DNA of 64,000 bases from the NCBI GenBank assembly GCA_037043235.1, contig JAWRVZ010000077.1, positions 1,234,501 to 1,298,500 of the forward strand. Reading direction: 5' to 3'. This DNA is from Rhodeus uyekii. Its lineage: Eukaryota; Chordata; Actinopteri; Cypriniformes; Acheilognathidae. Both the position numbers and the translations under genes were made by a program. The notes beneath the pieces are model-generated. The model saw only the letters and a list, made by a program, of their open reading frames with translations, was not told the DNA's origin and made no database searches. This document shows, in pieces, positions 49,846-61,475 of this stretch; the first letter of the stretch is position 1; each line of letters begins with the position of its first letter.

Positions 49846-49938
49846 GTGTTTCCCCTGTAGAACCCCAATGGGGGTGCAGCTCCTAGGGAGATTCGACCTG
49901 ATTTGAATAGAGTAACGTGGCTTCCCCTGCCGTAGAAG
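49846..49938 (+). repeat. 93-bp dispersed module, copy B
   Basis: Second copy of the module at 47759-47851, here without the surrounding inverted-repeat element. Both copies start gtgtttcccctgtaga and end gtagaag, after which homology stops abruptly on both sides. Confidence 0.85.
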
Positions 49939-51104
49939 AAACTGTTGTCTGATTTCATGAAAAGCCCATTCAGCTAGCTAGATGTATGTGAACGTTTGTG
50001 CGAGTTACAGCCGCCAAAATCTCTCCACAAACTGCCACCGCTTGCAAAACAAAAAAGCAGATTGGAGTCATACACGATGCCGAGAAAGAGAGAGAGAAAC
50101 TACAAAGTAGCCTAAAATCTATTCATGAGGTGTCAGCTTTCAACAGCATGTTGACACATGCCTACGTCTCCTAGGAAACGGTTGCCCCAAGCGCAGTTAT
50201 CAGCCAGTTCTGTGGCATGCAATTATCCAATTATCTCCCTCCCCTGAATCAGCACATCAAATCACATGACAGACCTTTTTTTTTTTTTTTTTTGCAAGGT
50301 CTTACAACACCTTCGCATTTGCATGTAGCACTTGTCCTTCCAGTTCTCACTGTCTCTTCATTTTCACTTTCCTTCAGCTGAACCTTTTTTTCTTTTGCTT
50401 TTTATTCCTCCACATGATCGCAACATCCTTACATGCTATTTTCCTATTATTATGGAATATTATCCTATTCCCATTCCTATTTTCTCAGACTATTTTGCAT
50501 ACGCTTAGTTCAATCCAGCCTGAATGATCGTAAAATGTTAAATGAATAGCGTAGTCACTCTGTGGCAAATGCATGTTTTTTAATTGTTAGCTTTCGCCTG
50601 CTTTCTAAATCAAACCCCTCCCTTTCCTTTCTCACTCTTCCCCTCCTCCTCCTCTCTCTCTCTCTCTCTCTCTGCTTATTTCCAGGAGCAGCTTGAGTCC
50701 TGCTTTTGGCTCTGCAGGCCTGCTTTGAGAGTCTCTGACTCTCAGCAGTGCAGTTCTGGAGCGGCCCTCCTCTCTGGCAGTGAGGCCGGCTGGAGGAGCC
50801 AGGGAGAGGGGCCGCTGTCACAGACCTCTCGCCCCCTTACATGCTGGGCATCGGGGCAAAGCGCACATTTAGAGCCCTTCATCTGTCCACCATACAAGCC
50901 CAGGACCTGTCTGTCAGACATAGTGCATGAACTCAACTTGACGTCAACATGAAATGACGTCCTCAGTGTGTTTTTCTTCCAGTAATAGGCGTTAAAGAGA
51001 ATATTCAATTACAAAAAGATTTACTGGTTAAGTGGGCGATAAAAAATAAGAGGAATTTGTGAGTCGAAAGTTGTTTCAGAGACAAAGCAAGTTTATGTTA
51101 AAGT

Positions 51105-51325
51105 TTTACATCCCAATTCTGACTTTTCTTCCTGCTATTGCGTGTTATAGTCAGAATTGCGAGATATAAACTCGCACTTACTTAATTTCTCAGAATTGCA
51201 ACTATATTAAACCATTCAAACGTTATAACTCACAATTGTGAGAAGAAAAGTCAGAATTGTGAGATAAAATTCGCAATTACCTTTTTTTACACTTTCTTCA
51301 ATGATGGAAACAAGCTTCCATACAC
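51105..51325 (+). repeat. 'tcagaattgcgag' interspersed repeat
   Basis: The segment is built from repeated 'tcagaattgygaga' and 'actcacaattgtgagaa' words with partial palindromes, and ends 'gatggaaacaagcttccata'. This is a widespread cyprinid repeat recognised by sight; its class is uncertain. Confidence 0.65.
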
Positions 51326-51452
51326 TATAAATAATACACAATAATGCCAGAAATGTGGTTTAAGAAAGCAATCAGGATCCATTTTGACTTAATGTGAACC
51401 TGCAGGACTATATCTGCTTTATAATCCTGGACATACAGTTTTTTTGCTGTAC

Positions 51453-51667
51453 AGAGAGAGAGAGAGAGAGAGAGTGAGTGTGACAGAGAGAGAGAGGGGT
51501 AGAGAGTAAGGGAGTGAGTGTGAGAGAGCGAGTGAGTGACTATGTGTGACAGAGAGAGAGTGAGAGTGTGAGAGAGCGAGTGAGTGTGTGGGAGATGGAG
51601 TGAGTGTGAAAGAGTGAATGTGTGTGCGTGTGTGAGAGGGAGAGAGAGAGAGAGAGGGAGGGAGGGA

Positions 51668-51710
<43 letters not shown>

Positions 51711-51729
51711 AGGGAGAGATAGAGGGACA
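51453..51729 (+). repeat. Long GA-rich polypurine tract
   Basis: About 280 bp made almost entirely of GA, GAGT and GGGA units on the plus strand, mirror-symmetric in places. It lies 1.5 kb upstream of the fbxl14 start codon. Frames across it (ER or LS repeats) are artefacts. Confidence 0.95.
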
Positions 51730-52830
51730 TGTGGTGAGCTAGAGAGAAGGTTCGAGACAGACAGAGAGCCAGAGTGGGGAGGGTTGGACTTGTGCTGTCA
51801 GTTGTGCTGTGCTGCATTTTCTTTTGTAAACACAAACGTGTGTGTGCTGCTTTTCTTCCTTCTTTCTGCTACACTCCAGTACCTTCTGCAAATGCTCCCG
51901 TCATATCGGCTAACAATGCCAAAGAGCCCACAGAGGGGGGCCTGAGGCCCAAAGACGGGGAAATATGCAAAAGGTGGAATAAAAACTACCTTACGTAAGA
52001 CTGACACGGCAAAAGGCTGTTACTGCCATATTCATAAACCATAACATTCCTTGTATTTTTGTTAGGGTTATGATGCAAAATGTTTCTTTTACAAGAAGTG
52101 AACAGCAGTATGACTCGGCACTATGAATCTATCATATTATAAAGGATTAAAAACAGTGATATTAATCTACGGACTACAGAACTTTTCAAAGCATGAGCTT
52201 GAATATTAATAATAATAATAATAATTTTAAAAAATAAACATTATTGATGCAAAAAGGAGAAAAAGAAAAAAAGAAAATACAGTTAAAAAACTTTATTTAC
52301 ATTTAGCTAAAATATATAAAATATATAGCTCTAATATTAATTTTCAACATTTCACAACAAACCCATTATTTATTATTTATATTATTATACATACACAAAA
52401 ATGTAGATTGTCACTTGGAAAAGTAACTTTAATTATAAATCAATTTGAAAATCCCATCATCTGACACGGAAGCTAAAGGGTTAAGAGTAAAGTGAACTGA
52501 ATTGTAAGAAGTTGGTTTCCAGGGGAACTATTCTTACTGTTCCAGCTGAGTTGGACTAAACCACTTTGCATTCAGAAAGGGGGGCTGATGAACACACACA
52601 ACACGATTTTCTTTCACAACAGTTTGCAGGAACATATTACACAGACTAGGACAATGTTTGGAACAGTATACGGTGCCACTTTATAATTTTCAGAGTACTC
52701 TTAAACTATTTTCTCCGTTTTAACGGGTTTAAACACGCGCAACTTCCCCGCAGCCGCTCAGTGCAGGCGGCCCTGCCAAGTCAGTTTGAAAAGATCAGAC
52801 AAAGGCAGCAGGAAGCCCCTCGGCTTGGCA

Positions 52831-52893
52831 ATGAGTGCGAGCGGAGCAGAAACGCGAAACGAAACCTCGCTCTTTTATCTGATAGCGGACTGA
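52831..52893 (+). other. fbxl14 leader uORF 1
   Basis: ATG to TGA, 20 codons (MSASGAETRNETSLFYLIAD). Whether it is in the mRNA depends on the unknown transcription start. Confidence 0.4.
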
Positions 52894-52940
52894 ATTTATT
52901 TTCTCCCGAGGTTTGTGGCAGTTTTAGGCATCTTTTGAAA

Positions 52941-53015
52941 ATGTACGACCGTCTGGATCCCCGGGTCGAGCGAAGACTATTATCAAAGCGCCAAACGGGC
53001 AGCAGCGCCGTCTGA
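52941..53015 (+). other. fbxl14 leader uORF 2
   Basis: ATG to TGA, 24 codons beginning MYDRLDPRVERRLL, with A at -3 (aaaATGt). It ends 253 nt before the main ATG, leaving room for reinitiation. Confidence 0.45.
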
Positions 53016-53143
53016 CCGCCCGCCCGCTCGCTGTGGGTCTGAAGCGGATCAACCGTCTTTTGGGAGGCATTTTTGCATTTGAATCCTTCCTACGCCACTG
53101 AAAGGATCACTCAGGACGGAGAGTTGTCGATTTACCCAGTTAA

Positions 53144-53149
53144 ATGTAA
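53144..53149 (+). other. fbxl14 minimal start-stop uORF
   Basis: ATG is followed directly by TAA, 119 nt before the main ATG. Such start-stop elements can stall or drop scanning ribosomes. Confidence 0.4.
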
Positions 53150-53268
53150 AAAGAAAAGCTTGAGGAGCTTTCTAAAAGCTTTTTTCCCCCTCCTGAGCGG
53201 AGAGCGAGGCGCGACGGTGAGGTTGGTGGGGGTTTGCCGCCGTTTGTTTTCTCGAGCGCGTGTGGAAG

Positions 53269-54471
53269 ATGGAGACGCACATCTCGTGTCTCTTCCCGGA
53301 GATTTTAGCCATGATTTTCAGCTACTTGGACGTGAGGGATACAGGCAGGGTGGCCCAAGTGTGCACGGCGTGGAGGGACGCGTCCTACCACAAGTCCGTG
53401 TGGAGGGGGGTGGAAGCCAAGCTGCATCTGAGGCGGGCGAACCCGTCCCTGTTCCCCAGCCTCCAGGCGCGAGGCATCCGGCGCGTGCAGATCCTCAGCC
53501 TGCGGCGCAGCCTCAGCTATGTGATCCAGGGGATGCCCAACATCGAGAGCTTGAATCTGAGTGGCTGCTACAACTTAACGGATAACGGCCTGGGGCACGC
53601 GTTCGTGCAAGAGATCCCGTCCCTGAGGGTGCTCAACCTGAGCCTTTGCAAGCAGATCACGGATTCCAGTTTGGGAAGAATAGCGCAGTATCTGAAAAAC
53701 TTGGAGGTGTTGGAACTGGGCGGCTGCAGTAACATCACGAACACGGGCTTGTTGCTCATCGCGTGGGGTTTGCACAGACTCAAAAGTCTTAATCTGAGGA
53801 GCTGCCGGCATGTGTCGGACGTGGGCATCGGGCACTTGGCCGGGATGACCCGGAGCGCGGCGGAGGGATGCCTCAGCCTGGAGTACCTGACCTTGCAGGA
53901 CTGCCAGAAGTTGACGGACTTGTCCCTCAAGCATATATCTAAAGGTCTGACGAAGCTCAAAGTGCTCAACCTGAGTTTCTGCGGCGGCATCTCGGACGCT
54001 GGCATGATCCACCTCTCTCACATGACGAGCCTGTGGAGCCTTAACCTGCGCTCGTGCGACAACATCAGCGACACGGGCATCATGCACCTCGCCATGGGCA
54101 CGCTCAGACTCTCCGGGCTCGACGTGTCGTTTTGCGACAAGATAGGCGACCAGAGCCTGGCTTATATCGCGCAGGGCCTGTACCAGCTCAAGTCTCTGTC
54201 GCTGTGCTCGTGCCACATCAGTGACGATGGCATCAACAGGATGGTGCGCCAAATGCACGAGCTGAGGACGCTGAACATCGGGCAGTGCGTGCGGATTACA
54301 GACAAAGGACTGGAGCTGATCGCGGACCACTTGACGCAACTGACCGGCATCGATCTGTATGGATGTACGAAAATCACTAAGAGGGGACTGGAGAGGATCA
54401 CGCAGCTCCCCTGCCTTAAAGTTTTGAACCTGGGCCTTTGGCAGATGACTGAAAGTGAGAAAGTGAGGTGA
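53269..54471 (+). CDS. fbxl14b: fbxl14, F-box and leucine-rich repeat protein 14
   Basis: A single open exon of 400 codons plus TGA. The product is the substrate receptor of an SCF (Skp1-Cul1-F-box) ubiquitin ligase; the orthologue Ppa promotes degradation of Snail-family EMT factors, and Fbxl14 has other reported targets. The F-box is about residues 2-48 (METHISCLFPEILAMIFSYL, then VCTAWRDASYHKSVW). From about residue 80 there are some eleven cysteine-containing leucine-rich repeats, seen as LNLSGCYNLTDNGL, LNLSLCKQITDSSL, LELGGCSNITNTGL, LNLRSCDNISDTGI and similar. The chosen start is the first ATG (METHIS, as in human); GTG TGG AAG precede it. The C-terminus ends LGLWQMTESEKVR. Human FBXL14 has a longer tail after SEK, and a splice donor sits at exactly this point. 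The 'b' suffix is from recalled zebrafish naming and synteny with wnt5b, not from a diagnostic residue. Confidence 0.95.
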   Translation: METHISCLFPEILAMIFSYLDVRDTGRVAQVCTAWRDASYHKSVWRGVEAKLHLRRANPSLFPSLQARGIRRVQILSLRRSLSYVIQGMPNIESLNLSGCYNLTDNGLGHAFVQEIPSLRVLNLSLCKQITDSSLGRIAQYLKNLEVLELGGCSNITNTGLLLIAWGLHRLKSLNLRSCRHVSDVGIGHLAGMTRSAAEGCLSLEYLTLQDCQKLTDLSLKHISKGLTKLKVLNLSFCGGISDAGMIHLSHMTSLWSLNLRSCDNISDTGIMHLAMGTLRLSGLDVSFCDKIGDQSLAYIAQGLYQLKSLSLCSCHISDDGINRMVRQMHELRTLNIGQCVRITDKGLELIADHLTQLTGIDLYGCTKITKRGLERITQLPCLKVLNLGLWQMTESEKVR

Positions 54472-55770
54472 AACTTGGGGGCTTTCTGGAGAGTGAGGGA
54501 GGGAAGGAAGGAGGGATGGAGGGGGATGGGTGGATTTCAATAGAGCAAAGTACATAAAAAGAGGCTTAAAATGCTGAATGTGATACATGTGTCAGTTATT
54601 GCTATTAACACACAAAAAAAGTTGTTTTTTCTTAACAAATCGCAATATTAAACCTCCTCCTCCCCAAGTATCGCGATATTTTGGCTACCTCGTTAGACGT
54701 ATTATATTGTTATTCTTAACAAGAATGAGAATTTGTGCCTGGATAAACAAATCCCTCCCCCCTTTATCTCTTGGATTAAGGAAAGGACAACAAATAAATA
54801 CAGGATGGATTCAGACTACCTTTTCTTTTATTTCCCTTCCTTCTGATAGCCTGCAAAATGCAAAAGGTTTCAAAGCAACTCTATGGGTTGGTAGTTGATC
54901 TCAAATTTCAAGCCCCCCCAAGTGTCCTGGATTGACAGTTCACCTTAAAATCTTTTCTTTCTTCCGTTTTTCAGTAGTTACTAAACATGCCGCTTTGCAA
55001 GAGACGACAGCAGTCTTTTTATTTCTCTTAGAAATGTATTTGTCACGCAACAGGACCTTTAAAATCAAGTAGATTAAAAATGAGACATAGTTACCCGGTC
55101 ACAGGACCTAAAATACACATTTTCCATTATTGACACATTATATACTAAAATCTCGATGATCAATAAAGAAAAAGGTTTGTGGACAAAACATGTCAACTGC
55201 CCTTATGCAAAGATACTGGGTTTGTACACAAAAGCTTTTATATTTCCAGACGCTTTTAGTTTTTGCTCAATTTTACAGGCCTGAAAGCCTTTAATTCCTG
55301 CTTTGAATAAGAGGTTGCCTCTGCTGATGTATTTATGCTTATGTAAGCAGATATTAATTAATGGCTGTGATTCAGAGCGTTGTACTTCAAATTGAAGTGA
55401 ATTTTGTCCCTGAAAAAGAAAAAACCCTGTTTGCAATTCACTGACACCTTGTTTGCCTCTTCACAGGGCTGAAACAGGGAACATCGTGTTAATGAAACAA
55501 TCTGTCTGTTTTAAATACATTAATATTCAACCTTACATATAAAACACATGGTCGCAACGAGGGTAACGCGCAAAATGCATGTCAGGCCTATATATGTACC
55601 ATGATGTATCGACCTGCGACATGTATTGAGTCCTGCTGAGAAGCTACTGTGTTCTAATGTACTGTAAATGTATTTGTAAAAAGAATCCCAAATTAAAATG
55701 TTTTATATTCTTACAGTAAAAACATTAAAGTTGATATTTATATAAATAAAAGAGCCACTTGGAATTTACG
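54472..55770 (+). other. fbxl14 3' UTR (approximate)
   Basis: About 1.3 kb of AT-rich sequence follows the stop and ends near an AATAAA at 55745-55750. Earlier hexamers lie near 54791 and 55163. Another possible use of the region is as intron if the donor at the end of the coding exon is spliced. Confidence 0.45.
55745..55750 (+). terminator. Candidate fbxl14 poly(A) signal
   Basis: AATAAA at the end of an AT-rich stretch (ttaaaatgttttatattctt upstream). It is the last of several hexamers and is chosen because sequence character changes after it; not proven. Confidence 0.4.
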
Positions 55771-57439
55771 ACTTTGGTATAATTCATGCTTTCTCTGTGG
55801 TTTTCTGCCCTTTTGACGCAAGATGTCAATGTTTGCTGTGATAATGTTTATTTGGTCCATTGCCAGTGTGCTGGATTTGAGAAATGAGCGTTTTAGAGGG
55901 CGACGGACGTGATATTTGTGCGTTAAAGGCATGTGTGTTTGTTACATTATTTATGAAGCGCAACAAAATGGATGCTTCCCTTAATTGTGCTAGTGAGGGT
56001 GTTAAAACTGCAATGCCGTCTGTTTTACACTCAAGATCATCCAATGCAATAATACACGTATCGTAAAAGTATCGGATGTCAATTTAGTGACTGTAACGTT
56101 TTGATATTTGTCTCCCACCCAAATATTATAAATCCTTTTCTCAACAGTTGCCATTGTTTCCCTAAGTTAAGAAGCCAGGTTTAGGATTTTTTCTTCTCCT
56201 TGCTCAGTCACGCATACCAGATCTGAGAGACGGGGTTTGTCCCGCGGGAGTCTTCCTCCCCCCCAGGAAAAAAAGAGAAACTCAGCCCACCCCCTTTCCT
56301 CAAACAGACACTTTTAAACATTCCTCACCATCATTCAAAGCATTTAAGCTTCAGTCTTTGCTCCCCTCCGCCGTCCGAAGGGGTGGAGGATTTAAACGGG
56401 GGCGCTTGATGAGCGAGCGAGAGAGAGTTTAAGCCCCTCTGAAGGTTGCCGCCATCTCTTGTACTGACTTTGCTGAGTTCATAGATTTTTTTTCTTTCCC
56501 TGGAGCTACAACTGGAAATGTTTGTCAGACATTCTGATACGTTGCTCACGTTGATCTTTAAAGTTATAAAAACAACACTATTTTTTGTGATTTTTGCTGA
56601 GCCGAGCCAACATAGCAGAATACATGCGACAATAAAAAAATGGAAAAACATCGCCCGCCCGATTTTACTTTTGGGAATTTTAACAAACAGCAGCACCAGC
56701 CGCCTGTATAACTCTCTTCTAGCGCCTGTGCTTGAAGGTGTTTCTGGGTTACAGGGAGATGCTTTGAAGTTTCAGAAAGGTGGGGTGGTGGAGGGGTGGA
56801 AGGGTACTTTGCTCCTGTCGAAAGTTTCAGCCGTTTTAAAGGGCCCATGTGATTTGCTCAGACAGCCTAAATCAAGCACAGACCCAAAAAACTAAAATCA
56901 AATCGTGATTAAAGCCACTTATTGTTTTATTTAGAAATCACGGCGGAAATCTGATTCGGTTGCAGTCAGTGTTACAGGAAAGGTGGTTGAAAGCTGTGCC
57001 GGCCACATTGCTGGAAAATCAACAAGATTTGTGAGTCACTGTTTGACTGTCAAAAAAAAAACCTGTCTGAGTTTAGGATCCCGGCACCGTCTAGCAAACA
57101 TGGCACACGAGAGGTGCTTTAGGCTTGCTTCTCTGTGTGTGGCATTGCTGCTCATCCGTTCAAAACAACTGCATAAGGTCAAACGCAAAGAGCAAATGTG
57201 AGCGAAGAGAACAAACTGTTGCTTTATTCTGCACAGGAACTTTTTTCTCCATGTATGGTATAAGCAACAAAACCTTTTTTAACTCTCTTTAAAAGGAATA
57301 TTCTGGAGTTTAGCTCAACCAACAGCTCAACTCGTCCCTGGTCTTAATAGTTTATCCTTTTCTAAAAGCACGTGTGTTGAATTAATAATAATTCTTACAT
57401 ACAATATACTGTACGTATTGTGTTCATATAGTATTTCAA

Positions 57440-57600
57440 AACACTTGTTGCTATTGAGGTGGGATAAGTTTAGGGACAGGTTTGGTGATATGGGTAGGTT
57501 TAATGGGTAAGGAAAGGGGCAACAGTGTAATTATAGATGTAATTACTGAAATTAATTACAGCTGTAATTACATGCAGGTATTTTTTTTAAATAAAAGTTT
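57440..57600. repeat. Dispersed repeat candidate
   Basis: The G-rich text 'ggtgggataagtttaggg' and 'ggtttggtgatatgggtagg', followed by repeated 'taattac' words, resembles a common teleost dispersed repeat. There is no second copy in the window, so ends and class are unknown. Confidence 0.35.
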
Positions 57601-59362
57601 AAAAGTACAGTTTCTTGTACACAATAAGTGCATTGTATTAAATTATTAATTTAAACCTAAAGACAATTTAAAGTGCGACCATAATTTGAGCTGTGAAGCA
57701 GTTTTATGGTTTATAGAATTGCATTGTAATGGCAGTGAAGTTGTAAACCTGGATATAGCGTCACAGAAAAGGATAGGAAGTGATTTTGTTTTCCACACCA
57801 AAATTGTTTACATGCATATTGTTTGTCTTTTGGCCTGATATTGAAACAGTATTTACATTTTTAAGCATTGGCCTCATTGACTTCCATTGTAAGTGCCTCA
57901 CTGTAAACCAGATTTCTGCTGTTTTAAGATAAGGAGGAGCAACATCATTTCACAAAAACTATGAAGCTCAATTTGTAGTTTTTGTACCGAACTTGCTGTA
58001 TTAATTGAATCTAATTTTAATTAGGAATTTTCGAAACAGAACAGTATTAAGCAGTATTAAGCATTGAACACATTTTTCTGAGTCCAATAGGAAATTCTGA
58101 TGCAAAAGTTTGTGAGTCACAGCGCACAGGGAGATTTGGGTTTGTAAAGAGTGGAATTAACTCTGTGGTGAAAGTGCGTATAATGGCGAACTGTCTCACA
58201 TGGCTGTCAGGTTTTAGTCATAGCTCTCATTACATCTAATCCACAGCGGTCTTTTCACACTGCGGGTTGGATGATGGCCATATGGCATTTTTACAAGCAG
58301 ACAACTGGTTTACTGCACATACTGTACGTCAAATGCTTTTCTTGAAGAAGCCAGATGAAGCGGTAGGTTTGCGAGTGAAGGTGATTCATGTGTGTGTGTG
58401 TAGCTTCAGGCTTGCTCTGGTTTGTTGTTGCCAGCTCTCCCCCAGTGAGGTTGTGACAGAGTTTGACTGGTGTCATGTGACCTTGTTGGAAGTGTGAGTA
58501 CAGAGGGGCCAGAGCCAGGAGACCCAATCTGTCACCCTCTCGCCCCACCCTTCACACACACGCAGAGATGGAAACAAATTTTCAAAAATGAACCTTATAG
58601 TATAGATGCAAAATCCACAGACTGTCCAGGTAAAATTGAGGAAAACTGTCTGATTTGTGCATGTCTCAGTCTGTGTTTGGAGGTTCTATTCTCTCAGACA
58701 CACACACACAAGACTTTTTTTTTTCTCTCTTTGGCATTTCTTTTCTCTGAGCAGAATGGGACTCTGGCTTGTGTTGCACCAGTTTTCGCCTTTGTTCTGA
58801 TTGTATTAGGTGACGGGTCCACATGTTTTGGTTCGTATCTGCTTTCATATGCAGTGAAATGCAGCTCTCCGGCAGCACTCTGGAGGCAGGAGGTCTGTGC
58901 ATGAAAGAAACTTGAGTGCGAGACTGAAAACCACACCACACAACAAAAAAACGATATGGGGAAAAAAAAGACAACCGGTGATTGGAAGCTTTGTTGCGTC
59001 TAAACCTCCCATTTTAGCGTTAATCCTTGACCTCAAACTGTCAGGTGCACCTTTTGACAGTCAAGAATATAAGTTCTGAATAGCTTCTATGAAATGAAAA
59101 AACACACACACACACATGCACAAAAAACGTCCAGGCTGCTGATTGATCAGTGCGTGTTAAAAAATACCTGTTATAGTGAAGCCTAAAAACTTGTTCACTG
59201 CACAGCATGAGATAGAGAGGAAGGGAAAACGGGATGCTTAGGAAACAGATGCTTGTGAACACACAAAATTGGGTAAGACACAAGAAAATGTTTTATTTCT
59301 TAGCCTCTATGATTTTCTTTGGCATGGCTCTATAATTTAAAAGGTAAAAGCTGATAGATGAG

Positions 59363-59364
<2 letters not shown>

Positions 59365-59410
<46 letters not shown>
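59365..59410. repeat. (GT)n microsatellite
   Basis: About 22 GT units, nearly uninterrupted. Confidence 0.95.
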
Positions 59411-59412
<2 letters not shown>

Positions 59413-61434
59413 GGCTACAGGCCGACTGCACAGGAGGAGATTTGTTGTTACTCAGAGTGTGGGTGGTAGAGAGGGCGTGAGTGTTGTGTGTGGTGCTCTG
59501 AATCCACTCAAAGAGGGAAGCGATGGAAAGAGGGAGAGTGCTAAAAGGAAGAAAGTGGATGAGAAATGGATGACGGGAGGATGCACGGTACTGTAGATAA
59601 AACCTCTTCACAGAAATACAGCAGCCTTTGCCCGTCACATCTGTCGAGACCCCACACAGCTGCTCTCCACAGGAGCATATATTTTTAAAACCACTGTGGC
59701 ATTTGGAATTATCGAAGAGGTTCATCCATAATGTTTTGGTAAGGTAGACACTTTTTCAAGCACTACATATACAAAAAGCGCTGTAGGTCCGATGGGTTTG
59801 TAAATCCAGTGGAATTTGTAGCTTGCCAGATGTTTTTTTCAGAGTGAAGTTGGATCAAAGTTACTGTTTGAAATGGAATAAAGATGTACCGTGAGCAAGG
59901 TAGGGAGAAAAAAACCTCTGATTCCAACAAGAGCAGAAAATCTGGATTAGATAAATCTAGTAGATCCAGCATGGCACTACAGCAATTACAAGAAACAACT
60001 TTCCCGCCATACCACAGACTGATGACATGCATTAAGTGAATGCATTTGAAGGATATGCATTTGAAAAGATCTCTTTCTAAAAAAATTAAATAATGCATCA
60101 CAAACATCTTCCGAAGTCACACAGTTAAAATGAACTGAAAATTGGACATGAGGTTATTAAATGACAGAATTTTCAGTTTTGCGTCAACTACTTCTTTCAA
60201 AATGTCGATACTACCTTTTGTTACAACGCCAGACCAAATTCAATGCTTGTAGAACATTCAGATTTTAAGAATAAAGGAATATTCTGGAACAGTGTAAATA
60301 ACCACATGTTCAAAGGAACGTGTTGAGCAGCAAAAAAACTGGTCTTCTTTTCTCTCGCTCTGCCCTGGGTATTGCGTGGCTCCGTCAGAGATGTAGAAAA
60401 GGCTGTGTTACACAACAGGAAGTGAAGTATATCTCGGGAGCTTTAAAGACAAATAGACCGGTTTGATCAAGTTTAGTGCTGGGCTCTCTTGAGTCCACCT
60501 CTCAATACCGGCTCAAGTGCACAAACACACGAGAGTGCAGGAGGAGAAGGAACACTTATAGCTTCATACTGCCTGATTGACTCTTCATTCAGCCTATTTT
60601 AAATCCCAGAGAAAATGGGACCATTCTTGGATGTCTCTGAAAACAAGCCATCCATCCATCCCAGAGCCTGAGCACAAGAATAGCAGTAAAAGTGTTACTA
60701 AAATGGACAACAGACTTAAAGTTGTGGTAAAAGTATAACTAAAAACAGGATGCAATATAGATGAGAGTCATATTAAGATCCTGCTTTAGCAGTTAGCTGC
60801 TTATTAACACACCAGCACCCACAGGGCTACAGGCACCAGGCTCACAAGCACAAAGAGTACGTTTAAACTGTAGCGTCAGCAAAAAGGCAGCAACCATTGT
60901 TTCAGCTTTTCAAAAGAACATATAGATTGGACTGCAGACAGGAAGTGGCTGGAGCAGCCAAATGTGGGTAAACAGAAAGACAAAATAAAGTGTACGAATA
61001 GTTGCACAGTTCACACAAAATGTCAAATGATTCTTTCTTTTTGTACTATTACTTTAACAACTGACTACTATAACTTCTTGACAAAAGATGTATTAACTTC
61101 CTCCTTCATAGTTGAATACTCAAGAGAAAGACACTCGTCACATGAATTATAGAAGGTAATGAAATAATAAAAATAGAGTTTGAGGGACTTAAATTAGAAA
61201 AGAGATCAGAAGCAGTACTTCTGTTCCTAAAATAAATGCTTCACAAGAGGACTTCATTGCTTTTGGGCCAATCTAAAAAGCTCTGGCCAATATGAAACCA
61301 AACATATCTGGCAACACAGAGCCCATTTTTCCATCCCATTTCCTCTCTTTTTCTGTCCTTCCTTTTTCCTGACGAAACGTTCTCACTCTGTAGCAATAGT
61401 CCATCACTTTTCATTCAGCCCACTGTAAATGCCG

Positions 61435-61437
<3 letters not shown>

Positions 61438-61472
<35 letters not shown>
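61438..61472. repeat. (CT)n microsatellite
   Basis: About 17 uninterrupted CT units. Confidence 0.95.

Positions 61473-61475
<3 letters not shown>

Larger units (their letters stand above)
39227..52740. other. wnt5b - fbxl14 divergent intergenic region
   Basis: No gene is recognised. Open frames here follow CA, GA or TA repeats or are short. The region holds MITE fragments, a Tc1-like relic, a 74-bp tandem repeat, a SINE, two copies of a 93-bp module and long simple repeats, each listed separately. The remaining sequence may contain enhancers for the divergent neighbours, but none can be proven from sequence. Confidence 0.6.
52741..53268 (+). promoter_or_regulatory. fbxl14 promoter-proximal and 5' leader region
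   Basis: GC content and CpG count rise sharply from about 52740 and stay high through the coding exon. The transcription start is not visible; no TATA box is seen close to the rise. The leader contains three upstream ATGs (52831, 52941, 53144), all closed before the main start. Confidence 0.5.

Noticed and set aside
51419..51945. Frames rich in Glu-Arg or Leu-Ser
   Set aside because: Translations of the GA polypurine tract.
53575..54588. 337-codon antisense open frame across fbxl14
   Set aside because: It mirrors the GC-rich leucine-rich repeats of the real gene on the other strand; composition follows the repeat period and there is no known domain.
56518..56895. Possible exon of a gene downstream of fbxl14, such as erc1
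   Set aside because: No Erc1 or other recognisable sequence; the frame overlaps other short frames and has no splice structure.
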